Assembly: GCF_000264905.1 (NCBI RefSeq)
Contig: NW_006763131.1
Location: 410,793 to 474,792, forward strand
Direction of reading: 5' to 3'
Source: Stereum hirsutum FP-91666 SS1
Taxonomy: Eukaryota > Basidiomycota > Agaricomycetes > Russulales > Stereaceae
DNA length: 64,000 nt
Positions 12,401 through 27,014 of this stretch are shown one piece after another. The translations under genes were made by a program, and so were the position numbers. The notes beneath the pieces were generated by a model. The model searched no databases, was not told where the DNA came from, and saw only the letters and a list, made by a program, of their open reading frames with translations. Position 1 is the stretch's first letter. Every line of letters starts with the position of its first letter.

Positions 12401-15032
12401 TCGGCGGCCTCTCTACCCCATTCTGTCTGTCGTATGACGAACGTGGTCTTGTGCTCGCATATCACGACCACAACCAAACTCTGCTGCCGCCGCGTTGGAG
12501 CCGATAGAACACCGAACTACCGAATACCGCAGGTCTTCTGGTGGCTCAGGCAGAGGAAGTCTCGGTCTGGCTATGTCTGGGAATACTGCTCTGATGCGAC
12601 ACAGCAGCCACATGTCCGGTGGCGATGGGGGTAACTCATGGGGTCACAGGACACACCGCTTTGTTTCTGTGGCGGTTACGAGAATTTTTGGTGTGCTCCA
12701 TGCAGTGACAATGCGAGGGCAGCGGCTGCGTTGTCTGGTCTTCCTCTTCGAGACGTTCTTTGATCCGTCAGCGTCCAATTTTCTTTTTTCCCGTCAGAGC
12801 TCGTGTTTGGCTTTGGTGTTCTCTCCGAGATGTCCAATCGTTGTTTGACGCTCGAATGACCTTCTTCTCTTCCATTTACTCGATGATTAGAAGAAGCATG
12901 ATAACGTTGTTGACGTTCTGCAGATTATACATTCGTCGATCCTGCAATGTGTCAATCAAAATACCAAAACACGCATTTATTCATCATAAGTTTGAGCTTT
13001 GCCTCTCCCTGATCTGATGGAATTTATCGCGGGACTGACGGCCGTTGACTACGTGCGCTCTCTCATGTTGTTTCCAAGACGTATTCGACACAACATGCGC
13101 TCTTATGGAGTTTCACTGTAATGGTATATACCGCGACTCGAGAAACATGGAAGAAGCGGTGACTTGAGAAATGGCATCCTCAATTTCTTCAGATATCCAC
13201 AGTCGCCCGAAATGGCCGCGCTCGACAAGATCCCAAGCCTGAAAACGATCACCGACCCGCTCACCTCAGGCCACAAACAGCAACCCCACCACCCACTAAG
13301 TCCAACAAATTACCCCAAAGCCGAAGAAGCTCAAGAACGATCGATATTTCTACCTCCGCTCGGTCGGTCACACCTTCTTCCTTGAACTTTGAAGTTCCTT
13401 CTTTCTTTCCAAATGCTCAAAAAGGAATACTCCTGTCCAAATCCGGCGACACGGGCTGGACTTGGTACGCTGCTTCCACTGGCGCCGTCCCACCCTCTGA
13501 TTCTCAGTACGCTGGCAACTTGACACCATCTCCGTTCTAAGTGGCCTCCTTCCTCCTCCTCCTCATTTTCCTCCTGCACTACACAGACGAAGGTCAGCAC
13601 ATACCAAAACTGGAAACATCCTACATGTCTACATGCCTTCCTACTCGAGGCAGGATAATCAAAATACCCGCGCCCTTCATTTCAACACCTGTACGTACGT
13701 CTAACAACGATCGAAATTCAACCCCCGCGAACCTCAGAACGTTCATCTTCATCCTCATCTTCGCCGTACTTTCATAACGTGAACGAGATCGCCGCCCCGG
13801 CCTCCTGCCCTATGTAGAATGAATGATCGCAGTGATAGTGATAGAACAGAACGCGTCGTATAGCCTACAAACAAGGACATCCAACTAAGTATAGCATCCA
13901 CTGACACACCCTCAGACTCGCGTCCTCGCGTCCTCGCATCCTCAGGCTCACGCACTCTAAAAATCCCTGAGAACAACCTCGAGTCCACCTATAGCTATCT
14001 ACCGAGTCCACCTATAGCTATCTACCGTGTCCACGAACGTGGAACGCTCACTATAGTCTATAAGTGTAAACCAACACCAAGGATCCAAAACTAACCAACT
14101 TACATACATGGCTCGGATAGGGATGGCGATACCTATACCCTGATCGCTAATCTCGAACCCTAAGGCCTAAGTTCCAACGGCGAACAGCGAACGACGAACG
14201 GCGAACTCCCTTTCCTCTCACTCGCACGCACGCCCGTCGACAAAGACTAAGAACCAAGATGAACGTGGAACGTACGGATGCTAACTTAGGTTCCGGAATG
14301 AACACTGACTAACTAACGAACGAACAAACGACGATGAGCGTGTAAATTGACAATATGCACTTTATCGATTCGAGTTCTCAACATCGAACAACACTACAAC
14401 TGACTGACTAACGAACGAACAGACAAACAACAGACACTGAGACAGCTCGGAGGCAAAGAAACGAAGACTATAAACACAATTTTTGAATAACGAACGAGCG
14501 AGTGCGACGAACAGACAGGAACGGATATGTACGATCATGATGAGGGCAGTGCAACGGAGACAGAGACGGAGATGGGACTGAGACAGAAAGAGACAGGGAC
14601 TGCAACTGAGAGGGAACGTGATTTGGGTTTGTATTGTACCATGTACCATAAACATAATGCATGTCCGACGACGACGACGATAACACATAATCATAATGAA
14701 AAACAGACAAAGGAATGAATGATACAGCTTGAAGGCAAAATAACAACTGGCAACAACAACAAAGGCACAACCGACGGCAACAACGGGGCAGGCAACGACA
14801 AGAAAACAGGCAAACGAAACTGAAAACCAGTGGGACGAAGGAAAGGAACGATCGAAACTCGTGGCGAGGACGAATGGTATGCAGAGTATCGAGGATGCAT
14901 AAAGTAACAAGAAAGGAGAAAGAGGATTAACTGACCAATATTTAAACCTCGCTTTTTCGTGTGTGAGCTGCAAACGAGACGACGAGCGAGGGTTATCGAG
15001 TGTTCCACCCCCACCTCCACCCTACGCCAAAC
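9411..15032. other. Gene-free region, 5.6 kb
   Basis: It separates two minus-strand genes. Open stretches occur (for example 10413-10841, and an ATG-less frame at 13163-13540 on the + strand), but frames change every 100-400 bp and no family motif was recognised. From about 14.2 kb the sequence becomes purine-rich on the + strand with loose repeats of GAACGAAC and GAGACAGAGAC type, probably the 3' UTR of the HMG-box gene. No RNA gene was seen. Confidence 0.5.
13981..14026. repeat. Tandem duplication, 2 x 23 bp
   Basis: Two perfect adjacent copies of a 23-bp unit beginning GAGTCCACCTATAGC, followed by a degenerate third start (GTGTCCAC). It lies in non-coding sequence downstream of the HMG-box gene. 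Confidence 0.85.
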
Positions 15033-16733
15033 CTAAACATACGGATACCTGCCACCCGTCACCGGTATCATATGCGGCGTCCTCGACGGCAACATCGAGG
15101 TCTGCAACAACTGCGAATGATGATGATGCTGCTGGTGCTCCCTCTGGCTTTGATAGCTGCCACTCGTCGGGTGAGAATTATGCACGCCATAGCTCGGCGT
15201 ATCATACTCGGCCGCACCCCCTCCCCCTCCAGCTCTTCCGTATGCCGATCCGTTAGCGATCGGAAGCGGCAACTGAGCAGCAGTCGAAAAATACGCCTCC
15301 GGACTCGCCGAATTCGACGACGCGCCACTGCTATGGTATTGCGGCGGCGAAGGAGGCCCAGTACGTCCGTCTGGGAAGAAGGGCGCGGAGAGCGTCGGGA
15401 GAGGTTGATGAGAGTAGGACTGAGAGGATAGGTGCGAAGAGGCGCTGGATGCGGTGGGGGAGGGTTGCGAGGCGGTGCTGGTGGACCAGGGGCGGGAGAG
15501 GTGCGAGTGTGAATGGGGAGGGGGAGTGTAGATGTCGAGCTTCGAGGCTGAGAGGGCGGGTAACGAACGATCATTGCGACCGCCGCCACCAGGACCACCA
15601 CCACCGGTGTTAAGTGGTGTGATCATGCTGGGCGGCCATGCTGTACTCGCCCCTCGAGTCTGGTTAGCCCCTCTAGGCGCGGAGGGGAGCGGCCACTGGT
15701 AAGCGTGCACGCCGAGTTGTTCAGAGAAGAGCTGAGAGGGGGGCATCTGCGAGGACTGGCTGGAGTAACCGGCATGGCTGGTCAAGTCCCCAGAGGACGA
15801 ATGTTGCGATGTGCTGCCGGATAAGGAGCCCTCAGATCCAGAGCGGTCGTGCACGCTCGGGAGCTGGATGACTCTGTTCCCGCCGGAGTGGGAGAGTTGA
15901 CCATGCGGATGGAGATCAGAGGAAGACGAGTAGGACGAGTAGGAGTGAGGGTGGTGGTGATGGTGGGAGGAAGGGAAGCCCTGGCTATCTTCGTACGCAG
16001 CGGACGAGAGCAAGCCGGTGCGGCTGAAGGTAAGGTCGCGTGGAGAGTGATTCACGCTATCGTCGTCTTCGACGGGACTGGGGTAGTCGAACTCGTGAAA
16101 GCCCGACATCTCATCGCCGGCGTCAGCTGACGGGCTGCCGTCGAGCATAGGGTGAAGAGACGGATCTGGCTTGCGCTTCTTACGGGAGTTGTTCGGACGA
16201 CGCCTATAGACGTAGTCCGGATACTTCGCGTTGAAGTTATCCTTGAGCTTCTTCGCCTGGTCGAGGAAGTACTGTTTGTCTGCCTGTGGGGGAGTTAAGC
16301 GGTAAGTCAGACAGGGGAAAATTAAGGTGAGGTGGGGGAAAGGCGACTGGCCATTTCCATGGTGTTCCACTCCTTGCTCAGAAGCTTGCTTATCTCCCCC
16401 GTGCGCATCATCTGGTTCTCGGCGGATACCTGAGGACGCCGTTTGCGCGCGAAGATCATGAAGGCGTTCATGGGCCTCTTCGGCGTGCCATCGGAGTTGA
16501 GAGTCTGCGCAGTGAGCCTGGCGTCCTCTGCAGCCCGCTGTGAGAATGCGAAAATAAAATGGAGCGACGAATCACTGACCTGGAGATTCATGCGATAATT
16601 GTTTGGCGTGATGGACGACGCGACTCGAACTTGGGTCGGAGTCGGAGAAGGCGAGGTCGTGACTGGGTTCGATTATGTCGGCATCTTCCGAGAGGTGGTG
16701 GGCGGGGCGCTTGAGGGTGTAGCGGGCGTTCAT
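15033..16733 (-). CDS. HMG-box (MATA/Sox-type) transcription factor
   Basis: Nuclear sequence-specific DNA-binding protein. One HMG box lies near the N-terminus: KRPMNAFMIFARKRRPQV, then MMRTGEISKLLSKEW and, after an intron, KQYFLDQAKKLKDNFNAKYPDY and the basic tail YRRRPNNSRKKRKPD. The rest, about 400 residues, is Ser/Gly/His/Pro-rich low complexity and ends TGGRYPYV with TAG at 15033. Three exons. Starting at ATG 16733 (MNARYTLKRPAHH) works if the first intron's acceptor is the GCTGCAG shortly before the HMG box. A shorter start at MNLQ (16591) is the alternative. The box resembles Rox1/Prf1-type fungal regulators; the target is unknown. A TATAG-like element lies about 140 bp upstream. Confidence 0.87.
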
Positions 16734-19700
16734 GGCGGGCTACGACGTTGTGGACGGTGAGCAGGGCAGCTAACGGTCGTGGTGGTCGCTAACGAAGAGG
16801 GGGATGTACGAGTGGCGGACGGGTGAGCGGAGTGATCGGGGCGGGAGGACTACAAGTTGAAGTGGAGGACGGGAAACTATAAAGGGACGGATTGGGCGTG
16901 TCGCCTTTGTAGTTTCCGTGAGGCTACTGCTCAGCCGGTGATGCCCCCGCGCCAGGCTAAGCTCGATGCGACCCTCGCTCGCCTTTTCTCCCGCCCGAAA
17001 ATGACTCAGTTCCTTGATCTTCTGCGCACCACACGCCCCGTCCTCCTCCCGCGGACGACACTCCAGATCCCATCTCACCCTCCCATCCCACTCCGATCCC
17101 ACTCCCCCACGCTCCCCCTCGCCTTCCCTCGGTCGCCATCGCACCGTCGAACCGCTCGGCAACTTACGGCGCTTCGATTCCCTCTTCCCTCCATCCCAAA
17201 AAATCACCGAAGACCCACCGTGGCAGTCGCCCAGTCCGGGCGACGAACGTGAACCAGTCTGCCAGCTACCCTCTGGCTGGCACCCGCGCTGATTCGACTC
17301 TTTTGCTAAATAAAGCCTTATTTATCCTGGCCCTCTATCCCTTTGACAACTTGGCGTCTCGTTTCTCCGTGGGGCTGCCAATGACGGCGGACCAAGGGCT
17401 TTGAACTCGAGATGCCGTCTTATGAACTGGCTGGGCTTCGCGGCAACGTCGCTGTCTTCGAAATTTACCTTTCTGAATTAGATCGTATTTGCCATCTCTC
17501 TTCCCCGACGTCTTGCCATCTTCTTGCATACGTACGGAGATCTGCCATGCTAGCTAGCGAACACCTTACCCTGCCGCAGACGCTCTCGCGTTCCTAGATC
17601 TCTGATATATCCCGACTGTCGGATATTTGCATGCTCGGGTTCAGGTTTTGGACACCAACCCAACCCAACCCAAAGCAGATCTGTGACCTCTTCTCCTTTC
17701 GTCGACCCAACAACGCCAACGCAAGTCCCCGTCGTCCTCAAGCGCCTCAGGCTATAGCGGTCCACACTGCACGAAACTTGTGATCACTCCATCTGACCAC
17801 AAAGAGGCCTTGGAGTAGCCGACGTACGTACGTTCTGTGCTGGCCTCGCCTCTACATCTCAGAACTTGTGTCGCTTGCACCTGTGTCGAGCTGGTGCTGG
17901 TACTGGCGAGCAAGAGCAATGAAATCATCCTTTGTTCTGGACAGCCTCCGTCCCTGGGACCAGATGGATCTATCATACATACATACACACATCCTCATCT
18001 CATGCATATCGCATATCGCCATGTGCACGAAGAAACCGCATCGCCCGCGCAGCAGGCCCTTTCGCAGATCAAAGCTCCCGCTCAGGGTCCTTCGGGTGCC
18101 TTCGAGTTCTGGTCATGTTCTGATATGTACGACGATCTGACTTCCTTTCGACGGGAAGCGCAAGCGAGATGAATCGTTTGTGGACTGCTCGAGAATGTTC
18201 CTGTGTTTCCGCCGGTAGGTAAGAATAAGGTTGCGGTTGCCGCTGGTCTGAAATTCTGACAGAAAACATATGTTTATGACTTGCTAGCTGGATGGCTCTG
18301 GTCTCAGTAGCGCTTGTCTGTTTGTCTGCATGCTCGCGCTACTGTAATCACCAGTCATCATGTAAGTATTAGCCTTGACGCCTCCAAGATACCAACTCCG
18401 AAGTCGCGACGTCGGACGACAGCAAATGCCAATGCCAATGCCAACGCCAACGCCACGGTAACACTGATATCCCATCAAGCGTGGTGCACTGTGCGTATCC
18501 CTGCATAACTCACAATATCCTCCACTACTTATTCGCCTTCGCCTCTTGGGTCTGAATCTTAACTAGTGACTGGCAGCTAGTAGTAGTAACTAGCGATTTG
18601 CTCTCGTTCAGACCCTTTGGAGCTCTGCGCTTATGAACTATGTAATGGTCCAAAGAAATGTAACCTGGTGTAGTCTCCCTCCATCCATGCATCCATGCAT
18701 CCATCATCCCTGCTCTCCGTCAAAGTCCCGTTGCACATACACATATTCCGTCTATCCCTCCGTCCGTACGCGTCCTCACGGCTCCGGTACTACACATCCC
18801 CATCGGACGTGTACATCTCCCGTCTCAGTGTCAGTCCCAGTCCAAGTCTCAGATCCCGCTCTCTACTGTCCCCATACTTGTCTTTATCACAATCACACAA
18901 TTCCCGTCGTGGTTTCATGCATCAGATTCGAACGGCACTTGCCAGTAAGCGACGATGAGTAGGATGATAATAAGGCTCGCAAAGGTCCGCATCAGCATCA
19001 ACGCATCAAAAGAAGTTGGACGAGAGGCCAGGGTATCGTCGTGATTGAGGTGCGTGCATGCATCAATTATTATTTATTGTCAAACACAACAAATTTTCAG
19101 GGAGCTTTTAGGTTGGTTGCAGCCTGGGGGCTGTACGACCACTGCAGCACGCAGAGTTTTCGTACCGACGAGAAGAAGGTACTGAGGTAGCTGTACATGC
19201 GTACCTATCAAATATGTAACTTACTCTCCACCACAGTTGTTACCGTACCCTCCATCCCAAACTCGCCTACGAGTTATACTTTGCGGTCATATCTGGATAC
19301 ACTGTGACCGTAGCCTCGTAGCCCCAGCTGGAGTCTTGCACCGGACGCCCACCTATCCTACCCCACCTATAATTAGCGATGAAACCTGCACCATGCACAG
19401 TGCGACTTGGTTCGTGGTTGATGGTTCGTCTCGAAGGGGGTAGCAGATAGCACAGCAGTCGTACTAGTAGGGGATCGGTGCTACAACTTGAACGCAACAC
19501 ACCACCACCACCACCACCTGCAGCTGCATGACACGCGTTCTGTCAGGCGTCAGTAAGTACGTGCTTCTTCATCCCCATTTCTCCAGAACGTGATGGACGA
19601 TCTAGAATTGCGGACCCTACATAAGAACTTTGTTCAATGTATGCGGATGCCAGTGACGGATGACGTTGCGTGAGGTAGCGAAGAAGGGGAGCTTAGTTGG

Positions 19701-20835
19701 AGTGAATTTATGTCCTGTCAGCCCCTGTCCTGTCCTGATGCTGTATTTGGTCTTTCGAGTGCCACTTACGTAGAGTAAGTAGACTGGTCCCGATTCCCCT
19801 TCGAATGTCGATCGGGCCTGGTTTGACCTGCTTCGGGGAGGCGTAACAACTTCAGCATTCCAACCTACCGCACCTTGTCCCGATGCAGAAGGCGCATTGC
19901 CCTACTTCCCGATCGTACTCGGCAGCGGCACACCACATGATGGCCAGGATGCTGGGAGAACGGAACTGGAATGCGTACGCGTACTTCCATTTGTGTAAAC
20001 AATGGTATGTACAGCACCTGCGTCGGCATCAGTTGCGAAGAATACGAATCAAACTTAAGAAACTCAAGATTCTCGTTACGAGTACAGTATTGTAACATAG
20101 CGCGACAATCGTTACAGACAGAAGAACCAGAGCATCGAGCGACGAGTCCTCTCCGTTCCCCGTCTTCCGTTCTCTGTTCTGCATTCTTTTGATCTTCCCA
20201 AAGAGGCATACTCTCGATCGTAGAACAAGGGGGAAAACCAGGACATAAACTGACAGTTCATAATTCGCGTTTGCTCGGTCCCATAGTCCATCGTGTTATG
20301 AAAGAAGGTGCGAGCTCTGAGCTCAGATCGAACTTCGAAGGCAATCGGGCACATCGCATCCAGGTCAAAAGGAGAACAGAGAACATGCACAGAACAGCGA
20401 CGGTAACCATTCTGTCCCATTACCACCGTCGTCGTACTGTACCCATCTGTCGGGCCGAGCGTACATACGCGTACGGAAAGCAGGCCATGTACAGAGGCCA
20501 TAGCCGCTGAGATGAAACGAACCATGGACATGGCAAGTTCCACACTCCGCTGCGCTCGCACCGACCAACTCCGACCAAACAAACCAAAGTCGTAACGGTA
20601 CGGCAGCGTTAACTTCATTAAGCACAGTTAAGGGCAAAGCTGACCCGTTGCGTCGTTATGTAGTCGTCCGCACTATGCACGCACGCCTGTCGTGGACTAG
20701 TAGTTCGCCGTTCGCCGTTGGCCGTTCGCTGTGTTCGTATCAGTCACATCAGTGGATCAAACCTTTCCGAGGCGGGAGGGAGAGGGTGGACGTCGAGAGA
20801 AGGGTGGTCTAAACGCCGCACGGAACGATTCGGAT

Positions 20836-20859
20836 GATGGATGGATGGATGGATGGATG
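20836..20859. repeat. (GATG)6 microsatellite
   Basis: Six perfect tandem copies of GATG in non-coding sequence. Confidence 0.9.
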
Positions 20860-23800
20860 GGATGGCTTGGGATATCGATCATAGTGGAGGATGTGACCCT
20901 TAGTACAGTGCATAAGTACATACATGATATGCTCCCCTTCATCTCATCTCTCCGGAGCTCGAACGCAGATAATACGGTATCATTGTCAGCCGGCTTCGTT
21001 CTTGACCCATGGACCATCCAACCTTAAAAAATTCGTCGACGAAACCGCGAACAGGTAAGGGAAGGCGAGAAGTGACCCACATAGCCGAAGGGGCCACCAT
21101 GATGGAATCAGACGCTGGGACGTGATTCCTCCCTTGCGACCCTGCACCTGCAGCCCCTTCTCCTCCCCTGCACACTCTAAACCTGTCTCTCGAGGAGCAT
21201 CAAGAACGAGAACGCGCGCACCATGAGGAACCAAAGACGTTTGGACGTTGGACTGAGCTGAGAACGCGGATGGGAAGGATGCGGCGAGGACGGAGGAGAT
21301 CATGGAGCGAGCGGGGTGTGTACGACACTGTGGGTGTGGGCGTTACTGTCGAGGAGCTCGTTTTGTACTAGCCTCTATAAACGCGGGAATGAGGACGAGG
21401 TGGGGGACGCGAATGGCAGGAGTTTACCTCAAGGCAAAGACTAGACTCGTAGGACGTATGTTTGATAGGCCCCTTCTCGGCTTGCAGGTTCACCGTCACT
21501 TCGACAGACAGCGGTGAAGTAAATTGGAGCCTGGACAATGGAAAGGACGTCAACATGTAATGCGAACCGATGTTGTCGGGACAAAAGCGCACCCATGACC
21601 AGTCGTGACCCTGTCATTGCCTACCTGCACCCCACCAAAGCCATCATAATCATGACGAACAAACAACGACAGTTCTATCGGAGCACATCGAACCCATCTC
21701 AACGCGATCCCAGAATACTCCCCCGATGTTGCCAAGACCATACCATGAAAGATCGGCGGTGGTATCCAGAGAGACCGGGGCAGCATCAGTATCAAGCATC
21801 TCTTCTAACGGGCGGAGTATCAGGCTGAGAAGCCAAAAAACAGCCTCAGCGCTGATTCTGCACAATATCATGATAGCAAATGAAGCGGAGCCCTAAATAA
21901 AGATCACGGCAAGGAAGACATGGGCTCACCTTTCATCGCCATCTTTGTCCAAACTCATACTAATTGCCAGTCGTTGACGTCGTGTCCTATCGTAGGAAGC
22001 AAGTCCAGATACCCATCAAACGCGAGTATGATCGGACCAGCAATGTAGCCTCTGAAACAAAGACATCGCACGCAGTGTGGATCGTCGTACTTAGGCTCAG
22101 ACGCCTTCGAGGAAGCATCAACGACCGATGTGCTGATACCGTCGTCAAATCGATTGCGCAGTGCGCCTGGTAGTGGAGCATCACAGAGGATGATGATGCA
22201 AAAACGTGAGGAAAGGGGAGATTAAAGGTGGAAGCAAGCAACGATCATGGACATGAAAAACAGGCGCGGCCACCGAATTAACAAGTGTCAGTGAAGATTT
22301 AACCCAAAGGACGGAAGAGGGGCGGTGAAGATCAAGTGAGCATGAGGAGTGTCTGGACGGTGGGGCGGCTGGGGTTAGAAGGCGAGCAAAGAGCGCGCTT
22401 ATATACCGTATATTAGAGAGAAGAGCTTCGCCTCGGAGACTCGGTCTTGTCGAGACTTCGCGAAAGTGAATACAGTTGCATCAATGACATAGAGATTTCG
22501 CCGAGAGGAACACACTCCAAGAAGGAAGAGAAGTCAACATCGACGTGCATCGATAATATATTGGTTTGCGCCAAGGAGCGAAGATCAGGGCAGGGTTGCG
22601 CGCATGCTGCGCGAAGAGGACTGCATACAGAGTGTATGAAGTCATGGTATCGCCGCATGTTCTGGAGGTGAGCGTCAAATATATGTATGTGGCGTCGCCC
22701 ATGTATGTCCATGATGGTGCGCCGGCATTCAAAGCATTAGAACTGCAGAAGGGCCCACTTCTGTATTGATGCGGATATCACCTCGGATGTAAGCGCTCCA
22801 ATGTTTCAATATGAAGTAGGAACATACATACGACTTCTTCGAGGTATTCAATCGTCGAGGATCAGGTTCTGAAGCACAAATACTTGACGAATAAGATCAA
22901 ACCTAGGCCTGCGAGAAGCGTCGAATCGACGATCTTGTAGGATCAATGCGCCGTAGCTATGTCCATTCGAGGCAGACATGAAGTCATAACCAAGCCTTCT
23001 TTATGAAGAAGGACATATCAGAGAAGACCGCAGATGAATGGCGCGCGAGGTGATGAGCAATCCGAATTTGGAACTTGTATAACTTTGTCATGTGTTATTT
23101 GATTATTTGGACTTCAGACTACTTCAGAAGGATCGTGAGCTGAAAAGGGAGAAAAGAAACACAGTAAATCTGCAACCCGAGTGCCGACGAGCTATTCGCT
23201 CACTCACCGTAATATCCAAGCGATATTCGTCGCCTCGTTCGAACACATGAGCAAAGGTTCGAACTCGTTCGCTGCCGGAAAAGGAGCAGAAAAGTAAGCC
23301 TAAGGACCTTTTACGCGTTAGACCGGGTGCCTTTCCTCCCTAAAAACATACCACAAAGTCAATCAGGAAGCATCTTTCCATGTCTCTCCGTCTTCACAAT
23401 TGAAATAGCGAAGCTTACCGCTCGGCTGGAAGCTCTGTTCGAGCACAAGATGGTCATTGAGCGCCCGAGGCCGAACATCCGTGAGGACAAACGTCGCCAC
23501 TCCGTCAGAAATGAATGGGTGAAAGATCAACTTACTGACCCATGGGGAGGATCCGATGTCTATCAGCGTGAGTGCTCGGAACGTTTCCCCGCCAGAAGTG
23601 GGTATGAAGGCGGATCGCTTCTTCCGCGACATTTCAATGGACAAAAAAGTCAACATCATACCTTCCAACCGTGGGGTAAGGGCCGAAAGTGTGAGAGCGC
23701 AGGACTACATTGGTCCGTAGAAGGCCGCGGACGACCACCCGTTTCCTGGGAGGAGGACGAACGGATTGAGCGATGGAGAGTCGAATGACGACGTCACTAC

Positions 23801-26800
23801 TCGTCTGTTTGCAATGTTCTCAGAGGGCAATAGCACGAGACGAGCCGTCGACGATGAGATTAGGAAACAAGGTGCTAAAGCGGAAGAGGGCGCTGTCGCA
23901 TGAATAGATGAAGCAAACGTCGTACGGAAGCCTCGGCGAGGTGGGATGCCCTTTACCTGAGGTCCTTTCGTGTCGAGGTGGTCACAACGACATGAGGACT
24001 TATTACGAAAAACAGGGATGGGCTCGGCACGTCTGTTCCCAGTGTCAATCAACGCCTGTTCTCTTCTGCCCAAAGGAAGAAGGCGCCATGCTTGCTCCAG
24101 ATAGTTTTCGAGAATAACTAAAGTGAAAGGACCCTGATGGAGAGAATAGATGGTGAGTTACAAGAGCCAATGAAGGCGCAACAGGAAGCACCTGGAGACC
24201 ATAACTCTAATGCAGAGAGTGGGTTGATGTGTCACCGAACGTAAGTTAATAACGAAGATACTTCTTCATTTTAGAGGAATCCCGTTCAGCATGGGCAGAC
24301 CGACGTGAAGATGGAGGAAGACCTCCAAAGTCGCGTAATAGGTAAAAAAAAAAAAACGAACAAACAAAAGCAGTTGAGAACAGACGCGAAAGTTTGTCCA
24401 AGGCCGCATTGTTCCTTCCTAGACCGGTTCGGCAAAGATCAAATAGACAGTTGGCTCCGTCACAGTCCATCTAGTTCTCGTCTCGTCTGCTTCGGGAAAG
24501 CAAGGAACCGGAGGAGGTCATTATAGCTCATTCACAATGTGTGTGGGATGAACAAACGCGGTTTGTTACGCTAAGGTAAGATTTACGGACGTGGATTTCT
24601 GGTGAAGAAGAAACCCTCGGAATAGCCACGATCAGGCCCCGAGAACGGAAAACAAAGGTGCTCTTGGCAGTTCCATGTGTGTTCACAACATATTTGGTGT
24701 GAATGAGAAATGCGCGACCTAGAAGGGGCAGACCCTGGTCAAAACTTGATCCATAGTGCGAGAACATTGCGCGCAAACGAGAATGGATACGCGTCACCAG
24801 AAAAAGGGGAGACACACAACTGCGAAGGTGACATTGAGGGCTCGAGCTGAATGATGTAGCTTGTGAAGGAATGCTTCAATGCCAAGGACATCTTCCGATG
24901 AGAAAGGTAATAAGAATAGTACAAAATAATACTCACCTCGGAACTTGAGCTTGAAGGCCATTGGTTTAGACATCTTTATAGCTGCCGTATGTCCGCCGAA
25001 GTTGAGAGGTGCACATTGGGATACTATGTATGTCCCTCAGGGCCAGCAGAAAGGAATATGTTAGCTGTTACTCCTGTAAGCTATCCACAGTTCCCGGCAA
25101 CAATCGCTGCTGCTCTCTGTTGGGGTGTGATGGTGTACAAGCGCTCCCTGCTAGCCCCTATGCTCCGAGGAGTATGAGTTTACCTTGACAACGAGCAGAG
25201 GGTACATACCGAAAGAAACCACGCATCCATCGCAGTGGCGAAGACGAGGCGAAGAATAAAGCGTGCGTGAGCCCCACAAGTTGCAGACCCGCCGTCAAGT
25301 CCGAGCGGTTTGCTCTGCCGATTCTCAGCGCGTAAGGAGAGATGTGTCCCATCATGACAAGCATACAAGACATCCTGGAAGCCCTCAGAATACTGCTTGG
25401 GGTTTCACCAAGTCATCTGCACGAAGACGTTGCTCGATACAAGTTGGAGAAGGAAGACAAGGGAAAGAAAAGGCTCGAAGTGGGCTCGTCGCGGTCACAT
25501 TTCATTTTCCAACTCCGCGGAACGTGTGCGCTCGGCTCCGAAGTCCCGAAAGCAACCGGGGCCTGCCGCATTTGAGCTTGAACTCACACCTCCATCATTT
25601 CTGAAGCCTTTGTGGCGTTTTCTCAAGCGTCTCGATTCTGATACTACTCTCTCTCTGGTCTTCTCTGGTGCAGTATCGGATAGAATATTTCTAGACATGC
25701 CAGCAACCTCAGGGGGACTTGCTGAACTGGTCGTCAGTCGACCATCTACTCTCTGATCTTGTTGAGCTGGCTGAGGGAAAGCATCAAGCTGCACACTGGT
25801 TTGCCCTCACATCATAAACCACGACTATCAGTAAGTACTATGCGAGAGCATCTCCATCCTGCACGAGGTTTAGTCTACATGGGAAATTTCGTTCTTCTGA
25901 ATCAAACGCCGTCAGACTGAGGGAAAGCGCTCCCTCAGCGCGTTTCATGGGAACAAATATCCACGCAAAAGGTGCTCCCAATGTTACCGCATGGGAGGTA
26001 ACGTGCATAGTTTGCCAAGCCAAACAAACTTTTGATGAGCGTTGGGCACCCTACGGCCAATTGGCCCCCTTTGGCATTCCTTTCTACTTGGATGCCGTCG
26101 AGGTAAGTCCCAATTTACTTGCCGTAGGAATTACCGCCTCTTTGCGGTTGTTCCACGTCATAGCGTCACTCGAAGCGCAAAATAGGTGAGAGTCCATCAT
26201 AGAAAATGACATTGACCTCTCGCTGAACTTCACGCGAATTGTGTAGTATGTCCTCGGTTTCACAGACTGCGTATTCTTGTTGGCAAAAAGTTCTCTTTTA
26301 TCTCGCATAGGTCGTTATTTACGGTCAGTATGTGCAACCTCCTTGAAGTTGGCTGTCTCAATGTTTCGAAGTGCGAAGACAGTCGTTTGCTGACTTTAGA
26401 ACTTGACCGTGAACAATACCACCATCTGCAAAAATACTTATATGCCTCTGCCTGACGGTGGTCGAATCCTCTTTATTTCGCAATGCCTTCTCTTCCACGA
26501 GAATCTCACTCGTACTCCCACGAAAGCCGTCCATCGGATCCGCACGGCTCTCCAAGACAGTGCCAAGTGCACCAGGTATTGGCCAAGACGCTGTCCCCGG
26601 TCAAGCCAAGCACTTTGAACCATTGACTGCTTCACTGGCGTTTGTTTCGGTCGCAGTGCCATCTCCACTTACTAGTAAGTCCTGTACCTTGTCATGAAGA
26701 GCTGTGAACGGCTAATTAATTGCCTCAGTCCCCCGCCTTGCCACATGCATGCTGTAACTAGCCACGCAGCTTGACATCGCCGTAGTTCTCAATGTTTTTC

Positions 26801-27007
26801 GACGTGTCGCCGCCCACGCTATACCCAAGTGGCTCCTGGTGAGTGAGCCCCGGTCCAATCCTGACGGATACCTTATGGTTGGGTACTCGGGTAGCACTCA
26901 CGTCTGATCCCAATGTTGAATTATCAATCGAAAATTCACTCATCCATTGAATGGCCTATGCCAGCGAACTACACAAGCAGGGAGAGCAACTTTTCCAGGA
27001 TATGGAC

Positions 27008-27014
27008 TATAAAG
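27008..27014 (+). promoter_or_regulatory. TATA box of the laccase-like gene
   Basis: TATAAAG located 67 bp upstream of the ATG at 27081, a normal spacing for a fungal gene with a short leader. Its presence suggests the gene is still expressed in spite of its lost copper ligands. Confidence 0.55.

Noticed and set aside
12495..12730. Possible exon pair joined at an intron of about 76 nt (12630-12705)
   Set aside because: The splice leads into a frame without meaning; the attractive downstream frame cannot be reached with the available donors.
16857..17252. 131-codon + strand frame divergent from the HMG-box gene
   Set aside because: Pro/Ser/Arg low complexity with a long open antisense frame; better explained as promoter sequence.
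23327..23788. 153-codon open frame on +, with an open antisense frame at 23363-23668
   Set aside because: No domain and both strands equally open; a length like this is expected by chance in a region of this size.
26758..26943. 61-codon minus-strand ATG frame starting MSEFSIDNSTLG
   Set aside because: No recognised family, a possible continuation meets a stop, and the + strand is also open nearby; not strong enough to call.
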